From positions 29,150 to 93,149 of the forward strand of contig JADFYU010000009.1 in NCBI GenBank assembly GCA_015232865.1: 64,000 bases of DNA. The letters are read 5' to 3'. Numbering within the stretch: the first letter of the stretch is position 1; every line of letters starts with the position of its first letter. The position numbers and the translations under genes are program-made. The DNA is from Magnetococcales bacterium (GTDB lineage: Bacteria; Pseudomonadota; Magnetococcia; Magnetococcales; UBA8363). The notes under the pieces are model-generated. The model was given only the letters and a program-made list of their open reading frames with translations, did not search any database and was not told where the DNA came from. Shown in pieces: positions 51,583 to 60,265 of this stretch.

Positions 51583-52854
51583 TTACCAGCCATTAAACTG
51601 TTTTAAAATGGGGAGTCCGCCATATTGACCGTCCAAATAGCGTTTTTGCAGTGGCTCCCCTCTCTCAATGTCAAAATCGGAGACCGGATAGAGCTCGCTA
51701 CACCGATCACCACTTTTTTCGACCATCCAGAACTGATCCCGGCGAAACTGTTCGTTATCCAGCAATGCGGTATCGTGGGTCGTGCTGATCAGTTGGGCTT
51801 TGGTGGTATTCATCTCGGGGTTGTTGATCATACCGATTAAAAATTTAACCAGATGATGATGCAGGCTGGTATCCATCTCATCCATGAACAAAACGCGACC
51901 TTGGCGCAACAGGTTGATCCAGGGCCAGGCCAGGGCGAAGAGTTTTTGCGTACCGCGCGACTCCGATTCCCAAGGCAGTAAAACCGGCAGGCCGGTATCG
52001 GACATGGAACGCTCCAGACGCACCTCCAACACCTCTTGAGCGGACATCTCCTTCATAAAGGCACGTCGTACCTCGTCGGGCAGGTCATCCATGCCCAAGT
52101 CTCCCAGATTGCGCGTTTCCAACTTGATATCTTCAATATCCAGATCAGCCTGGTTTAAAAATTTCAAAACCTGGAGTCTACCTTCGTTGTTCTGACAGAG
52201 GGTGGCCGAATAATCCTGACTGATTTCGGAGTGGGGGCGAAAAATTCGCAACCGTTTGTCAAACCAATCATAGACCGGACGTAATGGCGCGCTGTTGAGT
52301 TGGATGGCCGTCGATAAAAACAGAGCGTTGCTGCGGGTGGCATCTTTCCAGATCTCCCGGTTTCCCGGAAGAAATTTTTTGTGCAAAGTCCAGGTCTCAT
52401 TTCCCGTTCCCGGATCAAAATACCGTTCAAACCAGCGTTGAGGGCGATTTTTCGGATAGGCAATCAGCCACTCATGATGAACCCGCTCGCGAGAGACCGC
52501 AAAACCATATTGATAGCGAACCCCGGCCTCGATAAAAATCATCTCGAAGATGCTGGGTTCCTTGGCATTGCGGCTATTGAGCAGGAACGGATAGACATCG
52601 ATGGTATCTCCCTCCTGACCTTTGGCCGAGTTGAGAATAAAATCCCACATAAAAAGAGCACCTCGTATCAGGTTGCTCTTTCCCGAGGCGTTGGCACCGT
52701 AGATAACGGATGTTCGCAACAATTTCGGCATTTTGGGAACGTCAGTCGAGAAACTGTTATCCGGCAATTCCCGATAGGAACCGCTGGCAGCCATGCTCAT
52801 GGTCTGTCGTTCACAAAAGGAGAGATAGTTGGATATACTGAATTCGATTAACAT
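51583..52854 (-). CDS. RloA/AbiLi-like AAA ATPase
   Basis: A 423-residue SMC-like ATPase of the AAA_21/RloA type. It begins MLIEFSISNYLSFCERQTMSM with Walker A GANASGKS at 53-60. Near the C terminus come the signature region ESESRGTQKLFALA, Walker B RVLFMDEMDTSLHHHL and the H-loop STTHDTALL. The ending YLDGQYGGLPIL is typical of this group. The frame is open 24 codons further upstream, but the family start is the ATG at 52854. It probably acts with the adjacent RloB-like protein in an anti-phage abortive-infection pair. Confidence 0.82.
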   Translation of the reverse strand: MLIEFSISNYLSFCERQTMSMAASGSYRELPDNSFSTDVPKMPKLLRTSVIYGANASGKSNLIRGALFMWDFILNSAKGQEGDTIDVYPFLLNSRNAKEPSIFEMIFIEAGVRYQYGFAVSRERVHHEWLIAYPKNRPQRWFERYFDPGTGNETWTLHKKFLPGNREIWKDATRSNALFLSTAIQLNSAPLRPVYDWFDKRLRIFRPHSEISQDYSATLCQNNEGRLQVLKFLNQADLDIEDIKLETRNLGDLGMDDLPDEVRRAFMKEMSAQEVLEVRLERSMSDTGLPVLLPWESESRGTQKLFALAWPWINLLRQGRVLFMDEMDTSLHHHLVKFLIGMINNPEMNTTKAQLISTTHDTALLDNEQFRRDQFWMVEKSGDRCSELYPVSDFDIERGEPLQKRYLDGQYGGLPILKQFNGW

Positions 52855-52889
52855 TGAGTCTGGGTCCGTATGGCCTTTTGATTTGATAG

Positions 52890-52916
52890 CATCGGGCACT
52901 TGTAAAGTGCCCGATG
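52890..52916. terminator. Perfect hairpin between gapR and the RloA-like gene
   Basis: CATCGGGCACTT (52890-52901) and AAGTGCCCGATG (52905-52916) are perfect 12-base complements with a three-base loop. It follows the gapR stop codon and precedes the ATPase gene, both on the minus strand. It has no T-run; it may be a terminator or a regulator site. Confidence 0.6.
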
Positions 52917-52931
52917 AACGTCTCACGCCCT

Positions 52932-53234
52932 CTATTGAATCGTAGAGGGGAGCATGCCCAATGCTTGTCTGTAGAGGAACAGAATCGCCTCTTCTTCGTC
53001 AATTTCATGCTGATCTTTTTTGCGAATGCTGACAATCTTGCGCATGATTTTCGGATCGAAGCCGTTCCCCTTGGCCTCCAGATAGAGATCGCGAATATCC
53101 TGGCCCAACTCAGCTTTCTCTTCTTCCAACCGTTCAATCCGGTCGATATACTGTTCCAATTGATCTCCGGTAATCCCGCCAACGTCGGCAATTTGACCTG
53201 GTTTGATGTCGGTAGCTGTGTTCAATGCTGGCAT
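52932..53234 (-). CDS. gapR: GapR-family (DUF2312) nucleoid-associated protein
   Basis: A 100-residue coiled-coil protein. The core IDRIERLEEEKAELGQDIRD followed by EAKGNGFDPKIMRKIVSIRKK is the DUF2312/GapR signature. In Caulobacter GapR encircles overtwisted DNA ahead of replication forks and stimulates topoisomerases. Relative to that protein there is a short N-terminal extension of about 20 residues. It is transcribed toward the RloA-like gene but separated by a perfect hairpin. The family is largely alphaproteobacterial, which supports the lineage guess. Confidence 0.9.
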   Translation of the reverse strand: MPALNTATDIKPGQIADVGGITGDQLEQYIDRIERLEEEKAELGQDIRDLYLEAKGNGFDPKIMRKIVSIRKKDQHEIDEEEAILFLYRQALGMLPSTIQ

Positions 53235-53291
53235 TTTAAACTCCTTGTTGCTTTATGTTGGACATTTTGAAAAAGTGTCGAAAATTTGTCG

Positions 53292-53316
53292 ATCAGAGGA
53301 GAATCGCCCCTCTGAT
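53292..53316. other. Inverted repeat upstream of gapR
   Basis: ATCAGAGG (53292-53299) pairs with CCTCTGAT (53309-53316). It lies about 60 bases upstream of gapR on its leader side and could be an operator or RNA hairpin. Confidence 0.4.
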
Positions 53317-53387
53317 GTACGTTAAAAGCAATATTGATGCCTAAAATATCAAGTAACCCGGTGAGAGTGGGAAGGTCGCAATCTTTC

Positions 53388-53411
53388 CGTCAGGGCAGTG
53401 TTCGCCTGACG
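53388..53411 (-). terminator. Hairpin after hemY
   Basis: CGTCAGG (53388-53394) pairs with CCTGACG (53405-53411). It lies 18 bases beyond the hemY stop codon and probably ends the heme operon, though the T-run is poor. Confidence 0.5.
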
Positions 53412-53428
53412 CGCCGATTCGATGTTGG

Positions 53429-54808
53429 CTAGCTGTTTTTGGGGGTATTGCTTTTTAAAATCTCTTCGGCCAACAGTTCGCCGTTGTGGATGCAGTCTCC
53501 TACGGAAATACCGCCACTCCAATTGCTTCTGAGGTAGAGACCCGGTTGACCGGTCAAAGCCCGGTCGATGTTTTTCAGTTTGGTCAGATGACCGAGGGTA
53601 TATTGAGGGATGGATTCCCGATAACGAGTCACTTGAACAAAGTCAGGCTTTCCCTCTATGCCCAAAAGCTGGGAAATCTCATGGGAAACCTCTACGGCCA
53701 AACTGCGATCATCGGTGACCTCTACCCCCAAATCCGTTGCTCCGCCGATAAAATTGGTCAGCAATATCTGGCCTTCCGGTGCTCGGCCAGGAAACAGGGT
53801 GCTGGAAAAAAGGCTGCCCAGAGTCCGAATCTCTTCACAACGGGGAATCAAGAAACCAAACCCATCCAACGCATGTTCAACCCGCTGCCGGGAATAGGCC
53901 AGAGCGATGGAGAGAATGGGCGGATAATAGATGGTGGATAGAAGTCGGGCTGCCGCCGGAAACAAACCTTGAATGATTTGCGCCGTCTGTGGGGCCGGTG
54001 TCGATAGAATAACCCGGTCTGCCTGCTCAATACCGGCTGTTCCCCCTTTGCCCTCCCAGTAGACCTGCCAGAGATCTTTGGAACGCTGCAACCCAACCAC
54101 CCGCTTGCCCAGTTGAATGGTCCCCTCCGGCAGAGCCTGCTCAATGGCTTTGGGTAGAGCAGCCATTCCCGATGGAAAGGAGATCAGACGACCCTTTGGC
54201 ATGCCGCTCATGTTTTTTTGACGACCAAACAGCGCTCCACGAATCAAAGAGCCGTGATCGGCCTCCAACGCATAGATTTTGGCTACCGCCGCCTGAACGG
54301 AAAGTTGATGGACGTTGCCGGCATAAACACCGGAAACAAACGGATCGATGGCATAATCCAAAAACTCCCGACCCAGACGCCGTTCCACAAACTGGGCGAT
54401 GCTCTCCTCCTGTTTGGCCCGACCGATAAACGGCTCCAGCAGCAGGCGCATTTTGGCCGCTACCGAAAAAGCCGGCGTGGTCAGGAATTCCACTGGAGAG
54501 GCCGGTAGAGGGATCAGTTTTTGCTTGCGAACGATAAACCGTTTGCCGGCCTGTTCATTGGCCACGATCGGCGTCAAACCAATCCGCTCCATCAACCGTC
54601 CCAGGCCGTCCTCTTCCCGACCCGGCTTATGGAGCGTGGAGTTGGGACCGTGTTCGATCTGATAACCGTTGCTGTTGGAGGTGAGCAGATTGCCCCCCGG
54701 TTCCTGACGCGACTCCAAAACTCGAACCGACATGCCGCCCTGACTTAAAAACAGGGCCGTAGAGAGGCCGGAAATTCCGCCGCCGACAATGATGACTTTT
54801 TCGTTCAT
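53429..54808 (-). CDS. hemY: Protoporphyrinogen oxidase (HemY/PPOX type)
   Basis: This flavoenzyme oxidises protoporphyrinogen IX to protoporphyrin IX. The 459-residue protein begins with the FAD-binding VIIVGGGISGLSTALFL and an RVLESRQEPGG strand. It ends with the FAD-contact motif YLRSNWSGGISVGDC and fits the oxygen-dependent HemY family in length. It overlaps the hemN gene by four bases, so the two are coupled. With hemN and hemE it covers three late heme steps. An oxygen-requiring enzyme next to an oxygen-independent one suggests flexible respiration. Confidence 0.92.
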   Translation of the reverse strand: MNEKVIIVGGGISGLSTALFLSQGGMSVRVLESRQEPGGNLLTSNSNGYQIEHGPNSTLHKPGREEDGLGRLMERIGLTPIVANEQAGKRFIVRKQKLIPLPASPVEFLTTPAFSVAAKMRLLLEPFIGRAKQEESIAQFVERRLGREFLDYAIDPFVSGVYAGNVHQLSVQAAVAKIYALEADHGSLIRGALFGRQKNMSGMPKGRLISFPSGMAALPKAIEQALPEGTIQLGKRVVGLQRSKDLWQVYWEGKGGTAGIEQADRVILSTPAPQTAQIIQGLFPAAARLLSTIYYPPILSIALAYSRQRVEHALDGFGFLIPRCEEIRTLGSLFSSTLFPGRAPEGQILLTNFIGGATDLGVEVTDDRSLAVEVSHEISQLLGIEGKPDFVQVTRYRESIPQYTLGHLTKLKNIDRALTGQPGLYLRSNWSGGISVGDCIHNGELLAEEILKSNTPKNS

Positions 54809-56220
54809 ATGGTTTGGGAAAAGTTGTTTTGTGTCGAAGTCGGGCTTAGATAACGGTCAAACGCCGTACAAACGTTGCGTATCAACAGTTTTCCGCCCGG
54901 AGTGATCTGGATCACCCGATCTTGGATCGTCAACAGTCCGTCGGCTGCCATGCTCTGCAACGGAATCAGGGCATCGGCAAAATAGGTTTCAAAGGTCAAA
55001 TCAAAACAGGCTTCAATCTGGGCAAAGGAGAGTCTGAAATCGCACATCAGGGTCATGATCACCTTCTGTCGGATCTGGTCGTCCCGGTTCATGATCAACC
55101 CTCGGAAAACAGGCAGATTTCCCTCATTGATCCGGTTTTGATAGAGGTGGACCTTTTTAAGGTTCTGCGCATACATGTGGCCGATCTGACTGATGGACGA
55201 TACGCCCAGGGCTACCAGATCACACTCGGCATGGGTGGTATAACCTTGAAAGTTTCGGTGCAGTCTTCCCTGCTGTTGGGCCAGGGTCAGTTCGTCATCG
55301 GGTTTGCCAAAATGGTCCATGCCGATGTAGACATATCCCCGCTGCTCAAGGATATGGATGGAATCCTCCAGAATCTGAAGTTTTTCATCGGGTTTTGGTA
55401 GATGGTCGGCATCAATTTTTCTCTGATTTTTCAGGAGTTCCGGCAGGTGGGCGAAATTGAAAACCGCCAGCCGGTCCGGGTCCAACTCATCCAGGACCGT
55501 GGTTAGGGTTTCGGCAAAACTCGCCACCGTCTGATGGGGTAATCCATAGATCAGATCAATGTTGATCGAGCGGAAACCAACTTCGCGTGCCTCGTTGACG
55601 ACTCGAACGTCCAACGCCAGCGGTTGAACCCGATTGACCGCCTCTTGAACCTGGATATTGATATCCTGCACGCCGAAGGAGATGCGGTTGAACCCCAACG
55701 AATAAAGAAGGGCCAGTTTACCCTCCGTCGCCTCCCGGGGGTCCACCTCAATGCCATAATCGCCGCTGCCGTCGCTCAAAAGATGAAAATTTTGACGGAT
55801 TTTCTCCATCAGGGCCTGCAACTGCAGCCGATCCAGATAGGTCGGAGTGCCGCCGCCAAAATGGAGCTGAACCACCGGCTTTTTCCGATCAAACAGCGCG
55901 CCGACCCGATCAATCTCCTGGTAGAGTGCGGCCAGATAGGTATCAGAACGGCTGCGATCCTTGGTGATCATTCGGTTGCAACCGCAGTAAAAACACTCCT
56001 CCTGGCAAAAGGGGATGTGGATATAGAGGGAGAGAGGCCGATTTGGGTGTTCAAGGCCCACACGAGCGACCTCCTGCCGATAGATCTGCTCATTCAACAG
56101 CTCCTCTTTGAAGTGAGGCGCGGTCGGATAGGAGGTGTAGCGCGGTGCTGCCCGATTGTATTTGTTGATCAATCTCCGATCAACCAGAACCTCTTGAGAA
56201 ATCTGGCCTTGATATGCCAT
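54805..56220 (-). CDS. hemN: Oxygen-independent coproporphyrinogen III oxidase
   Basis: This radical-SAM enzyme decarboxylates coproporphyrinogen III without oxygen. The 471-residue protein has the iron-sulfur motif FCQEECFYCGCN near residue 65 (C-x3-C-x2-C-x-C), then the GGGTPTYL SAM-binding stretch and a later EVDPREA segment. The C-terminal HemN domain is complete. It lies nine bases after hemE and overlaps hemY by four bases. The pairing fits growth with little or no oxygen. No FNR box was searched for successfully. Confidence 0.94.
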   Translation of the reverse strand: MAYQGQISQEVLVDRRLINKYNRAAPRYTSYPTAPHFKEELLNEQIYRQEVARVGLEHPNRPLSLYIHIPFCQEECFYCGCNRMITKDRSRSDTYLAALYQEIDRVGALFDRKKPVVQLHFGGGTPTYLDRLQLQALMEKIRQNFHLLSDGSGDYGIEVDPREATEGKLALLYSLGFNRISFGVQDINIQVQEAVNRVQPLALDVRVVNEAREVGFRSINIDLIYGLPHQTVASFAETLTTVLDELDPDRLAVFNFAHLPELLKNQRKIDADHLPKPDEKLQILEDSIHILEQRGYVYIGMDHFGKPDDELTLAQQQGRLHRNFQGYTTHAECDLVALGVSSISQIGHMYAQNLKKVHLYQNRINEGNLPVFRGLIMNRDDQIRQKVIMTLMCDFRLSFAQIEACFDLTFETYFADALIPLQSMAADGLLTIQDRVIQITPGGKLLIRNVCTAFDRYLSPTSTQNNFSQTI

Positions 56221-56229
56221 GAAAAATCC

Positions 56230-57309
56230 CTAACCCTTTTCCCCATGCTGTTTGATGAGCTGACTGCTCTCTTCCCGGACGATATCAACCAACAGTTGAA
56301 CCCGATCCGGGTTCATGTCCGGCTCCATGCCGTGACCAAGGTTGAAGATATGACCCGGTTGCGGACCAAAACACTTCAGGGTTTTTCTGACCTGATCGCG
56401 AAGGGTCTGTTCCGGGGCATAGAGGACCGCCGGGTCCATGTTTCCCTGAAAAGCCACCTTTTCCCCCAAATTCTTCCGCAGCTTTCTGACGTCAGCCGTC
56501 CAATCCAGGCTGATCACGTCACAGCCGGATTTGGCCAGTGACTGACTATAGGGGCCACACCCTTTGGAAAAAAGAATGACGGGCACCTTTTTGCCGGTGG
56601 GTCCGGTCCGTTTGAGGTTTTTGACGATATCGCTCATATAGCGCAGGGAAAAGTTTTTATAGTTCTCCCGTCCCAAAATACCGCCCCAGGTGTCAAAGAT
56701 TTGGATCGCCTGAGCACCATGGTCTATCTGGCCGTTGAGATATTCGGTCACCGTCTCCGTCAGGGCGCTCAGCAGGCCGTGTAAAAATTCCGGGTCGGCA
56801 AAAAGAGCGGTTTTGATCTGGGCGAATTTTTTGGTCGTTCCCCCCTCGACCATGTAGGTGGCCAGGGTCCAGGGACTGCCGGCAAAGCCGATCAGCGGAA
56901 CCGACGACGGCAAGGCCCCGCGCATCTCCTCTATGGCGTTATAGACATAGCCGAGCTTTTTTTCAACGTTGGGTCGCTTGATCCGTTTTAAGTCGCGGGA
57001 CTCCCGTAGCGGATCGGAAAAAACCGGACCCTCTCCCTCCAAAAAGTCCAGCGACAGACCCATGGCTTCGGGCACAACCAATATGTCCGAAAACAAAATG
57101 GCGGCATCCAAACCGAAACGACGTATGGGCTGAAGGGTTACTTCGGTCGCCAAAGCCGGGGTTTTGCATAGATTGAGAAAGCTGCCGGCCTGACTGCGAA
57201 CCTGAAGATATTCTGGAAGATACCGCCCCGCCTGTCGCATCAACCAAACCGGTACTCTTTCGACCGGCTCCCGGTCACATGCCTTGAGGAACAACTGCTT
57301 TTTTGCCAT
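56230..57309 (-). CDS. hemE: Uroporphyrinogen decarboxylase
   Basis: HemE converts uroporphyrinogen III to coproporphyrinogen III. The 359-residue TIM barrel has the N-terminal substrate loop PVWLMRQAGRYLPEY with both conserved Arg residues, the ILFSDILVVPEAMG catalytic-Asp region and GFAGSPWTLATYM. Length and sequence are standard. It heads hemE-hemN-hemY, with a UDP-xylose synthase-like gene 25 bases upstream. In many alphaproteobacteria the origin lies near hemE, but no origin was recognised here. Confidence 0.96.
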   Translation of the reverse strand: MAKKQLFLKACDREPVERVPVWLMRQAGRYLPEYLQVRSQAGSFLNLCKTPALATEVTLQPIRRFGLDAAILFSDILVVPEAMGLSLDFLEGEGPVFSDPLRESRDLKRIKRPNVEKKLGYVYNAIEEMRGALPSSVPLIGFAGSPWTLATYMVEGGTTKKFAQIKTALFADPEFLHGLLSALTETVTEYLNGQIDHGAQAIQIFDTWGGILGRENYKNFSLRYMSDIVKNLKRTGPTGKKVPVILFSKGCGPYSQSLAKSGCDVISLDWTADVRKLRKNLGEKVAFQGNMDPAVLYAPEQTLRDQVRKTLKCFGPQPGHIFNLGHGMEPDMNPDRVQLLVDIVREESSQLIKQHGEKG

Positions 57310-57334
57310 ATGCTTTGTCGCCTTTCAAATGATC

Positions 57335-58300
57335 CTAAGATTCGGTGGAAATTTGCCCGGTTTGAAGCCGCTCTTCAAAGTAGGTGATGGTTCTCATCAA
57401 CCCCACCTCCAACGGAATCTGCGGCTGCCAACCCAATGCCTTGCGAGCGAAATCGATGTTGGGTTGGCGCTGTTGGGGATCGTCTTCGGATAGTGGTTCG
57501 TTTATAATCGTGGATCGGGAGCCGGTCAGCCGGATCACCTGTTCGGCCAAAGCCAGGACCGATGTTTCAACCGGATTGCCCAGGTTCATCGGTCCGGTAA
57601 TGGCGGCGTCTGACTCCATCAACGCCACCAGAGCGTCGATCAGATCATCGACATAGCAAAAAGAACGGGTTTGCAGGCCGTGTCCAAAGATGGTAATGGG
57701 CTTGTTCTGTAGTGCCTGCACGATAAAATTGGAGACAACCCGGCCATCCTGGGGATGCATGTTCGGGCCATAGGTGTTGAACAGTCGGGCCACCTTGATT
57801 TCAAGTTTGTGCTGTCGATAATAGTCAAAAAAGAGCGTCTCCGCACAGCGTTTTCCCTCATCATAACAGGCTCTGGGGCCGATGGGGTTGACATTTCCCC
57901 AATAGCTCTCCACCTGCGGATGAACGGTCGGGTCTCCATAGACCTCGCTGGTCGATGCCTGCAAAATCCGCGCTCGCAGCCGTTTGGCCAATCCCAACAT
58001 GTTGATGGCACCATGAACGCTGGTTTTGGTCGTCTGTACCGGGTCATACTTGTAGTGGAACGGAGAGGCGGGACAGGCCAGATTATAGATTTGATCCACC
58101 TCGACATAGAGGGGAAATGTGACATCATGGCGCAACAGTTCAAAGTGGGGATTGTCGAGAAATTCGACAATGTTCTTTTTGGTTCCGGTGAAAAAGTTAT
58201 CCACACACAGAACCTCACAGCCCAAGCCCAACAGACGGCGGCACAGGTGGGTGCCAATAAACCCGGCTCCACCGGAGATCAATACTTGCCTGCCATTCAT
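57335..58300 (-). CDS. UDP-glucuronate decarboxylase (UDP-xylose synthase)-like SDR
   Basis: A 321-residue extended SDR. It has the NAD-binding loop [15 protein letters not shown] at the start and the UXS-specific [11 protein letters not shown] and [20 protein letters not shown] (20 residues). The active-site pair lies in RACYDEGKR (Tyr and Lys), followed by RLFNTYGP. It would convert UDP-glucuronate to UDP-xylose for surface glycans. It precedes hemE by 25 bases, an odd metabolic neighbour, so read-through is possible but functional linkage is not implied. Confidence 0.9.
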   Translation of the reverse strand: MNGRQVLISGGAGFIGTHLCRRLLGLGCEVLCVDNFFTGTKKNIVEFLDNPHFELLRHDVTFPLYVEVDQIYNLACPASPFHYKYDPVQTTKTSVHGAINMLGLAKRLRARILQASTSEVYGDPTVHPQVESYWGNVNPIGPRACYDEGKRCAETLFFDYYRQHKLEIKVARLFNTYGPNMHPQDGRVVSNFIVQALQNKPITIFGHGLQTRSFCYVDDLIDALVALMESDAAITGPMNLGNPVETSVLALAEQVIRLTGSRSTIINEPLSEDDPQQRQPNIDFARKALGWQPQIPLEVGLMRTITYFEERLQTGQISTES

Positions 58301-58345
58301 GGTTGATTCTCAAACTGGGTCGGGTGTTAGAAATAATCCATATAG

Positions 58346-58366
58346 TTCAACCGTCGAATTTAGGTT
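58346..58366. repeat. Terminal fragment of the palindromic repeat (relic G)
   Basis: TTCAACCGTCGAATTTAGGTT matches the right end of the long palindromic repeats. The rest of the element is missing. It lies in the gap between the UXS-like gene and the orphan gene at 58544. Confidence 0.4.
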
Positions 58367-58543
58367 TAACGGTAAATCTATCGTTACTTCCCCCTGATGT
58401 CAATTCTCCCGACCATAAGGGGCGTGGCTGGTCGGAGCGAAAAAATAAAAATTTTCTGGAAAACACCGCCCACCTCTGTGACAATCGCTTGAATCCAGGT
58501 TGAAGCTTGTCTCCAAAGCAGACCAATTCCGACTGGCGAAAAA

Positions 58544-59695
58544 ATGGCCCCAGAACCCAACAATCTGTTTTGTGTCGGTGATCACTGCTCTCTCTCTCCC
58601 GACGGTGGAGATTCCGGCTATCACCACGCTCGCGAGCGGATCAAACGGCTGTTGATTCGCGACACCCTGGTGGACTCATTAAGTCGTTTTTCACAACACA
58701 AACAGAGCTATCCATTTGTCGTGCCCAGCCATTTGCGCCCCGGTCATGCCTCCAGTTCAAAGGAGTATCATTTACACAATTCGGCCTTGGTGATTTTGCT
58801 CAACGGTCATCTGCCCGATAAATTGCGTAAACATTTCCGCTGTCGGGAGGGCAACCGATTGCGCATGAACAATTTGGTCGATGTCGCCCCGGACCTGGCC
58901 GCCTTGCGTACCTACAATCCGCAACAGCGCTATTCGACCCACCCCGATTTTGAAACCTTGATCCAACAACTGCTGCCTTTGGATTTTTCCCTGCTTATTC
59001 AACAGTCTTTGGATGAGGAGCGTCATGACTCGGTTTATGAGTTGAGCCATTTCCACGTCAAGGTGGAGAGAATTCTCGACAATGCCCTGCGCTCTATGGG
59101 AATCTATCTCAACTATCTGGAAAAAAATCTGTATGAACGGGGAGATGAGTTTGCGGATCGATTGGAAAAGAAGTTTTTTGAATATTTCAACTTCTACCAT
59201 AATTCCGCCGGACGTCGTTCCGCAGCCACGCTTGCCGCTCAACTTCTGGCGCGGGAAAACCAGGAGGGAACCGTCTTCATCACTTCCCAACAAGATCGCC
59301 GTCTGACTCTGTTCAGCACCACCAAACATGAGAGCTCCCTGCTGAGAAAGACCCGGATCGAACATTTTACCCTGATTAAACTCAACCCAATTGAGACCAA
59401 ACGGTTGCGGGAGTGGGGGCAGCAGGTCGGCTTGAAAATCGGCACCGATTTTATGATCACCCGAAAACGGAACGAGGGGGTTTTCGTTCTGCGGACCCAG
59501 TTTGAGCATACCCCGGCCGCTCTCCCGGTCACATCCGGGGCGTTGCGATCTGAGATCAATGTCCGTGAAAAATGGGTGAGACTGGTCAGTGAACAGATCG
59601 TCTCCCTCAAACCCACTGTTTCAGAGACAATCCATTTTCCTTGCGTCTATCAAAATGAGACCGATTGGAACAAAGTCAAAAAAATCATATCATAG
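58544..59695 (+). CDS. Uncharacterised 383-residue cytoplasmic protein
   Basis: I do not recognise this protein. It has no signal peptide or membrane helix and is rich in His, Arg, Leu and Gln. The N-terminal part (about 25-110) reads ERIKRLLIRDTLVDSLSRF and PSHLRPGHASSSKEYHLHN. The middle (about 150-230) looks helical with LSHFHVKVERILDN and YFNFYHNSAGRRSAAT. The C-terminal third has mixed strands. Codon use resembles its neighbours. No ribosome-binding site is strong. It sits alone between a divergent UXS-like gene and a long gap before purF. Confidence 0.6.
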   Translation: MAPEPNNLFCVGDHCSLSPDGGDSGYHHARERIKRLLIRDTLVDSLSRFSQHKQSYPFVVPSHLRPGHASSSKEYHLHNSALVILLNGHLPDKLRKHFRCREGNRLRMNNLVDVAPDLAALRTYNPQQRYSTHPDFETLIQQLLPLDFSLLIQQSLDEERHDSVYELSHFHVKVERILDNALRSMGIYLNYLEKNLYERGDEFADRLEKKFFEYFNFYHNSAGRRSAATLAAQLLARENQEGTVFITSQQDRRLTLFSTTKHESSLLRKTRIEHFTLIKLNPIETKRLREWGQQVGLKIGTDFMITRKRNEGVFVLRTQFEHTPAALPVTSGALRSEINVREKWVRLVSEQIVSLKPTVSETIHFPCVYQNETDWNKVKKIIS

Positions 59696-60123
59696 GAATT
59701 TGACTGGAATGCGGTTTTGTTGGCAAGGGTTGATCCTGGCTTATTTATCTGTAATATAAAAATATAATATTTTTTTTATGGTGCCGATTCAATTTATTTT
59801 ACCTGCCTGCCCATCTATCGGTACAGATCTGACCGAATTCAACCGAAAAGGTTTACCATTGCGTCGGAGGTTCGGGTGGACTAAACATCAGAGCCTGACG
59901 AGTGGGGATGGGAGATCCGACGATCCGAGCGCGTCCACTTGCGGGTTCTTGACAGAGCTTGAGAATGGCAAAACGCTCTGAAGACCAATGGCAAGTGCGG
60001 TTTCGGTTCGACAGTTGATTTGGGTTTATTCAGGGTTGACCGCACCGTTCAGAGACCTTCTGAATGGTATCTGTAGGGTCAATCCGCGTACATGAAAGTA
60101 TGAAAAAACCACTTTCGAGTTTG

Positions 60124-60159
60124 ACAGGGCTTTCCCTGTTTTTCCCCGTCCTTTCGGGG
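60124..60159. terminator. Short terminator-like hairpin pair upstream of purF
   Basis: ACAGGG (60124-60129) pairs with CCCTGT (60134-60139), followed by TTTTT. A second stem CCCCG/CGGGG (60144-60148, 60155-60159) follows at once. It may end the upstream transcript or attenuate purF. Confidence 0.45.
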
Positions 60160-60204
60160 AGTGGCGGTGAAGGCTGGCTCAGGAACGAAGGGTTGGATAT
60201 TGGT

Positions 60205-60233
60205 GGCGCATCCTTATATAAAGAGGATACGCC
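60205..60233 (+). promoter_or_regulatory. Leader hairpin immediately upstream of purF
   Basis: GGCGCATCCT and AGGATACGCC form a nine-pair stem with one internal C/A mismatch around TATATAAAG-like loop bases. It ends 32 bases before the proposed TTG start of purF. It could affect translation or be a regulator operator; no T-run follows. Confidence 0.4.
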
Positions 60234-60265
60234 TTGAATTTCCCTGAAAAAGCGGAATACTATCC

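Larger units (their letters stand above)
59696..60265. other. Gene-free stretch upstream of purF with three hairpins
   Basis: This 570-base gap has an AT-rich start (59740-59780), then a structured part before purF: ACAGGG/CCCTGT (60124-60139) with a T-run, CCCCG/CGGGG (60144-60159) and GGCG-ATCCT/AGGAT-CGCC (60205-60233). I saw no ORF I trust and could not match a known riboswitch. Confidence 0.5.

Noticed and set aside
55624..56541. A 305-codon plus-strand reading frame opposite hemN and hemE
   Set aside because: It spans the hemN/hemE junction in antisense, and both genes have complete catalytic motifs.
58197..58205. A perfect DnaA box TTATCCACA near hemE, where many alphaproteobacteria have oriC
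   Set aside because: It is a single site inside the UXS-like coding sequence, encoding the conserved Val-Asp-Asn of a cofactor-binding loop, so protein constraint explains it. No second box is near.
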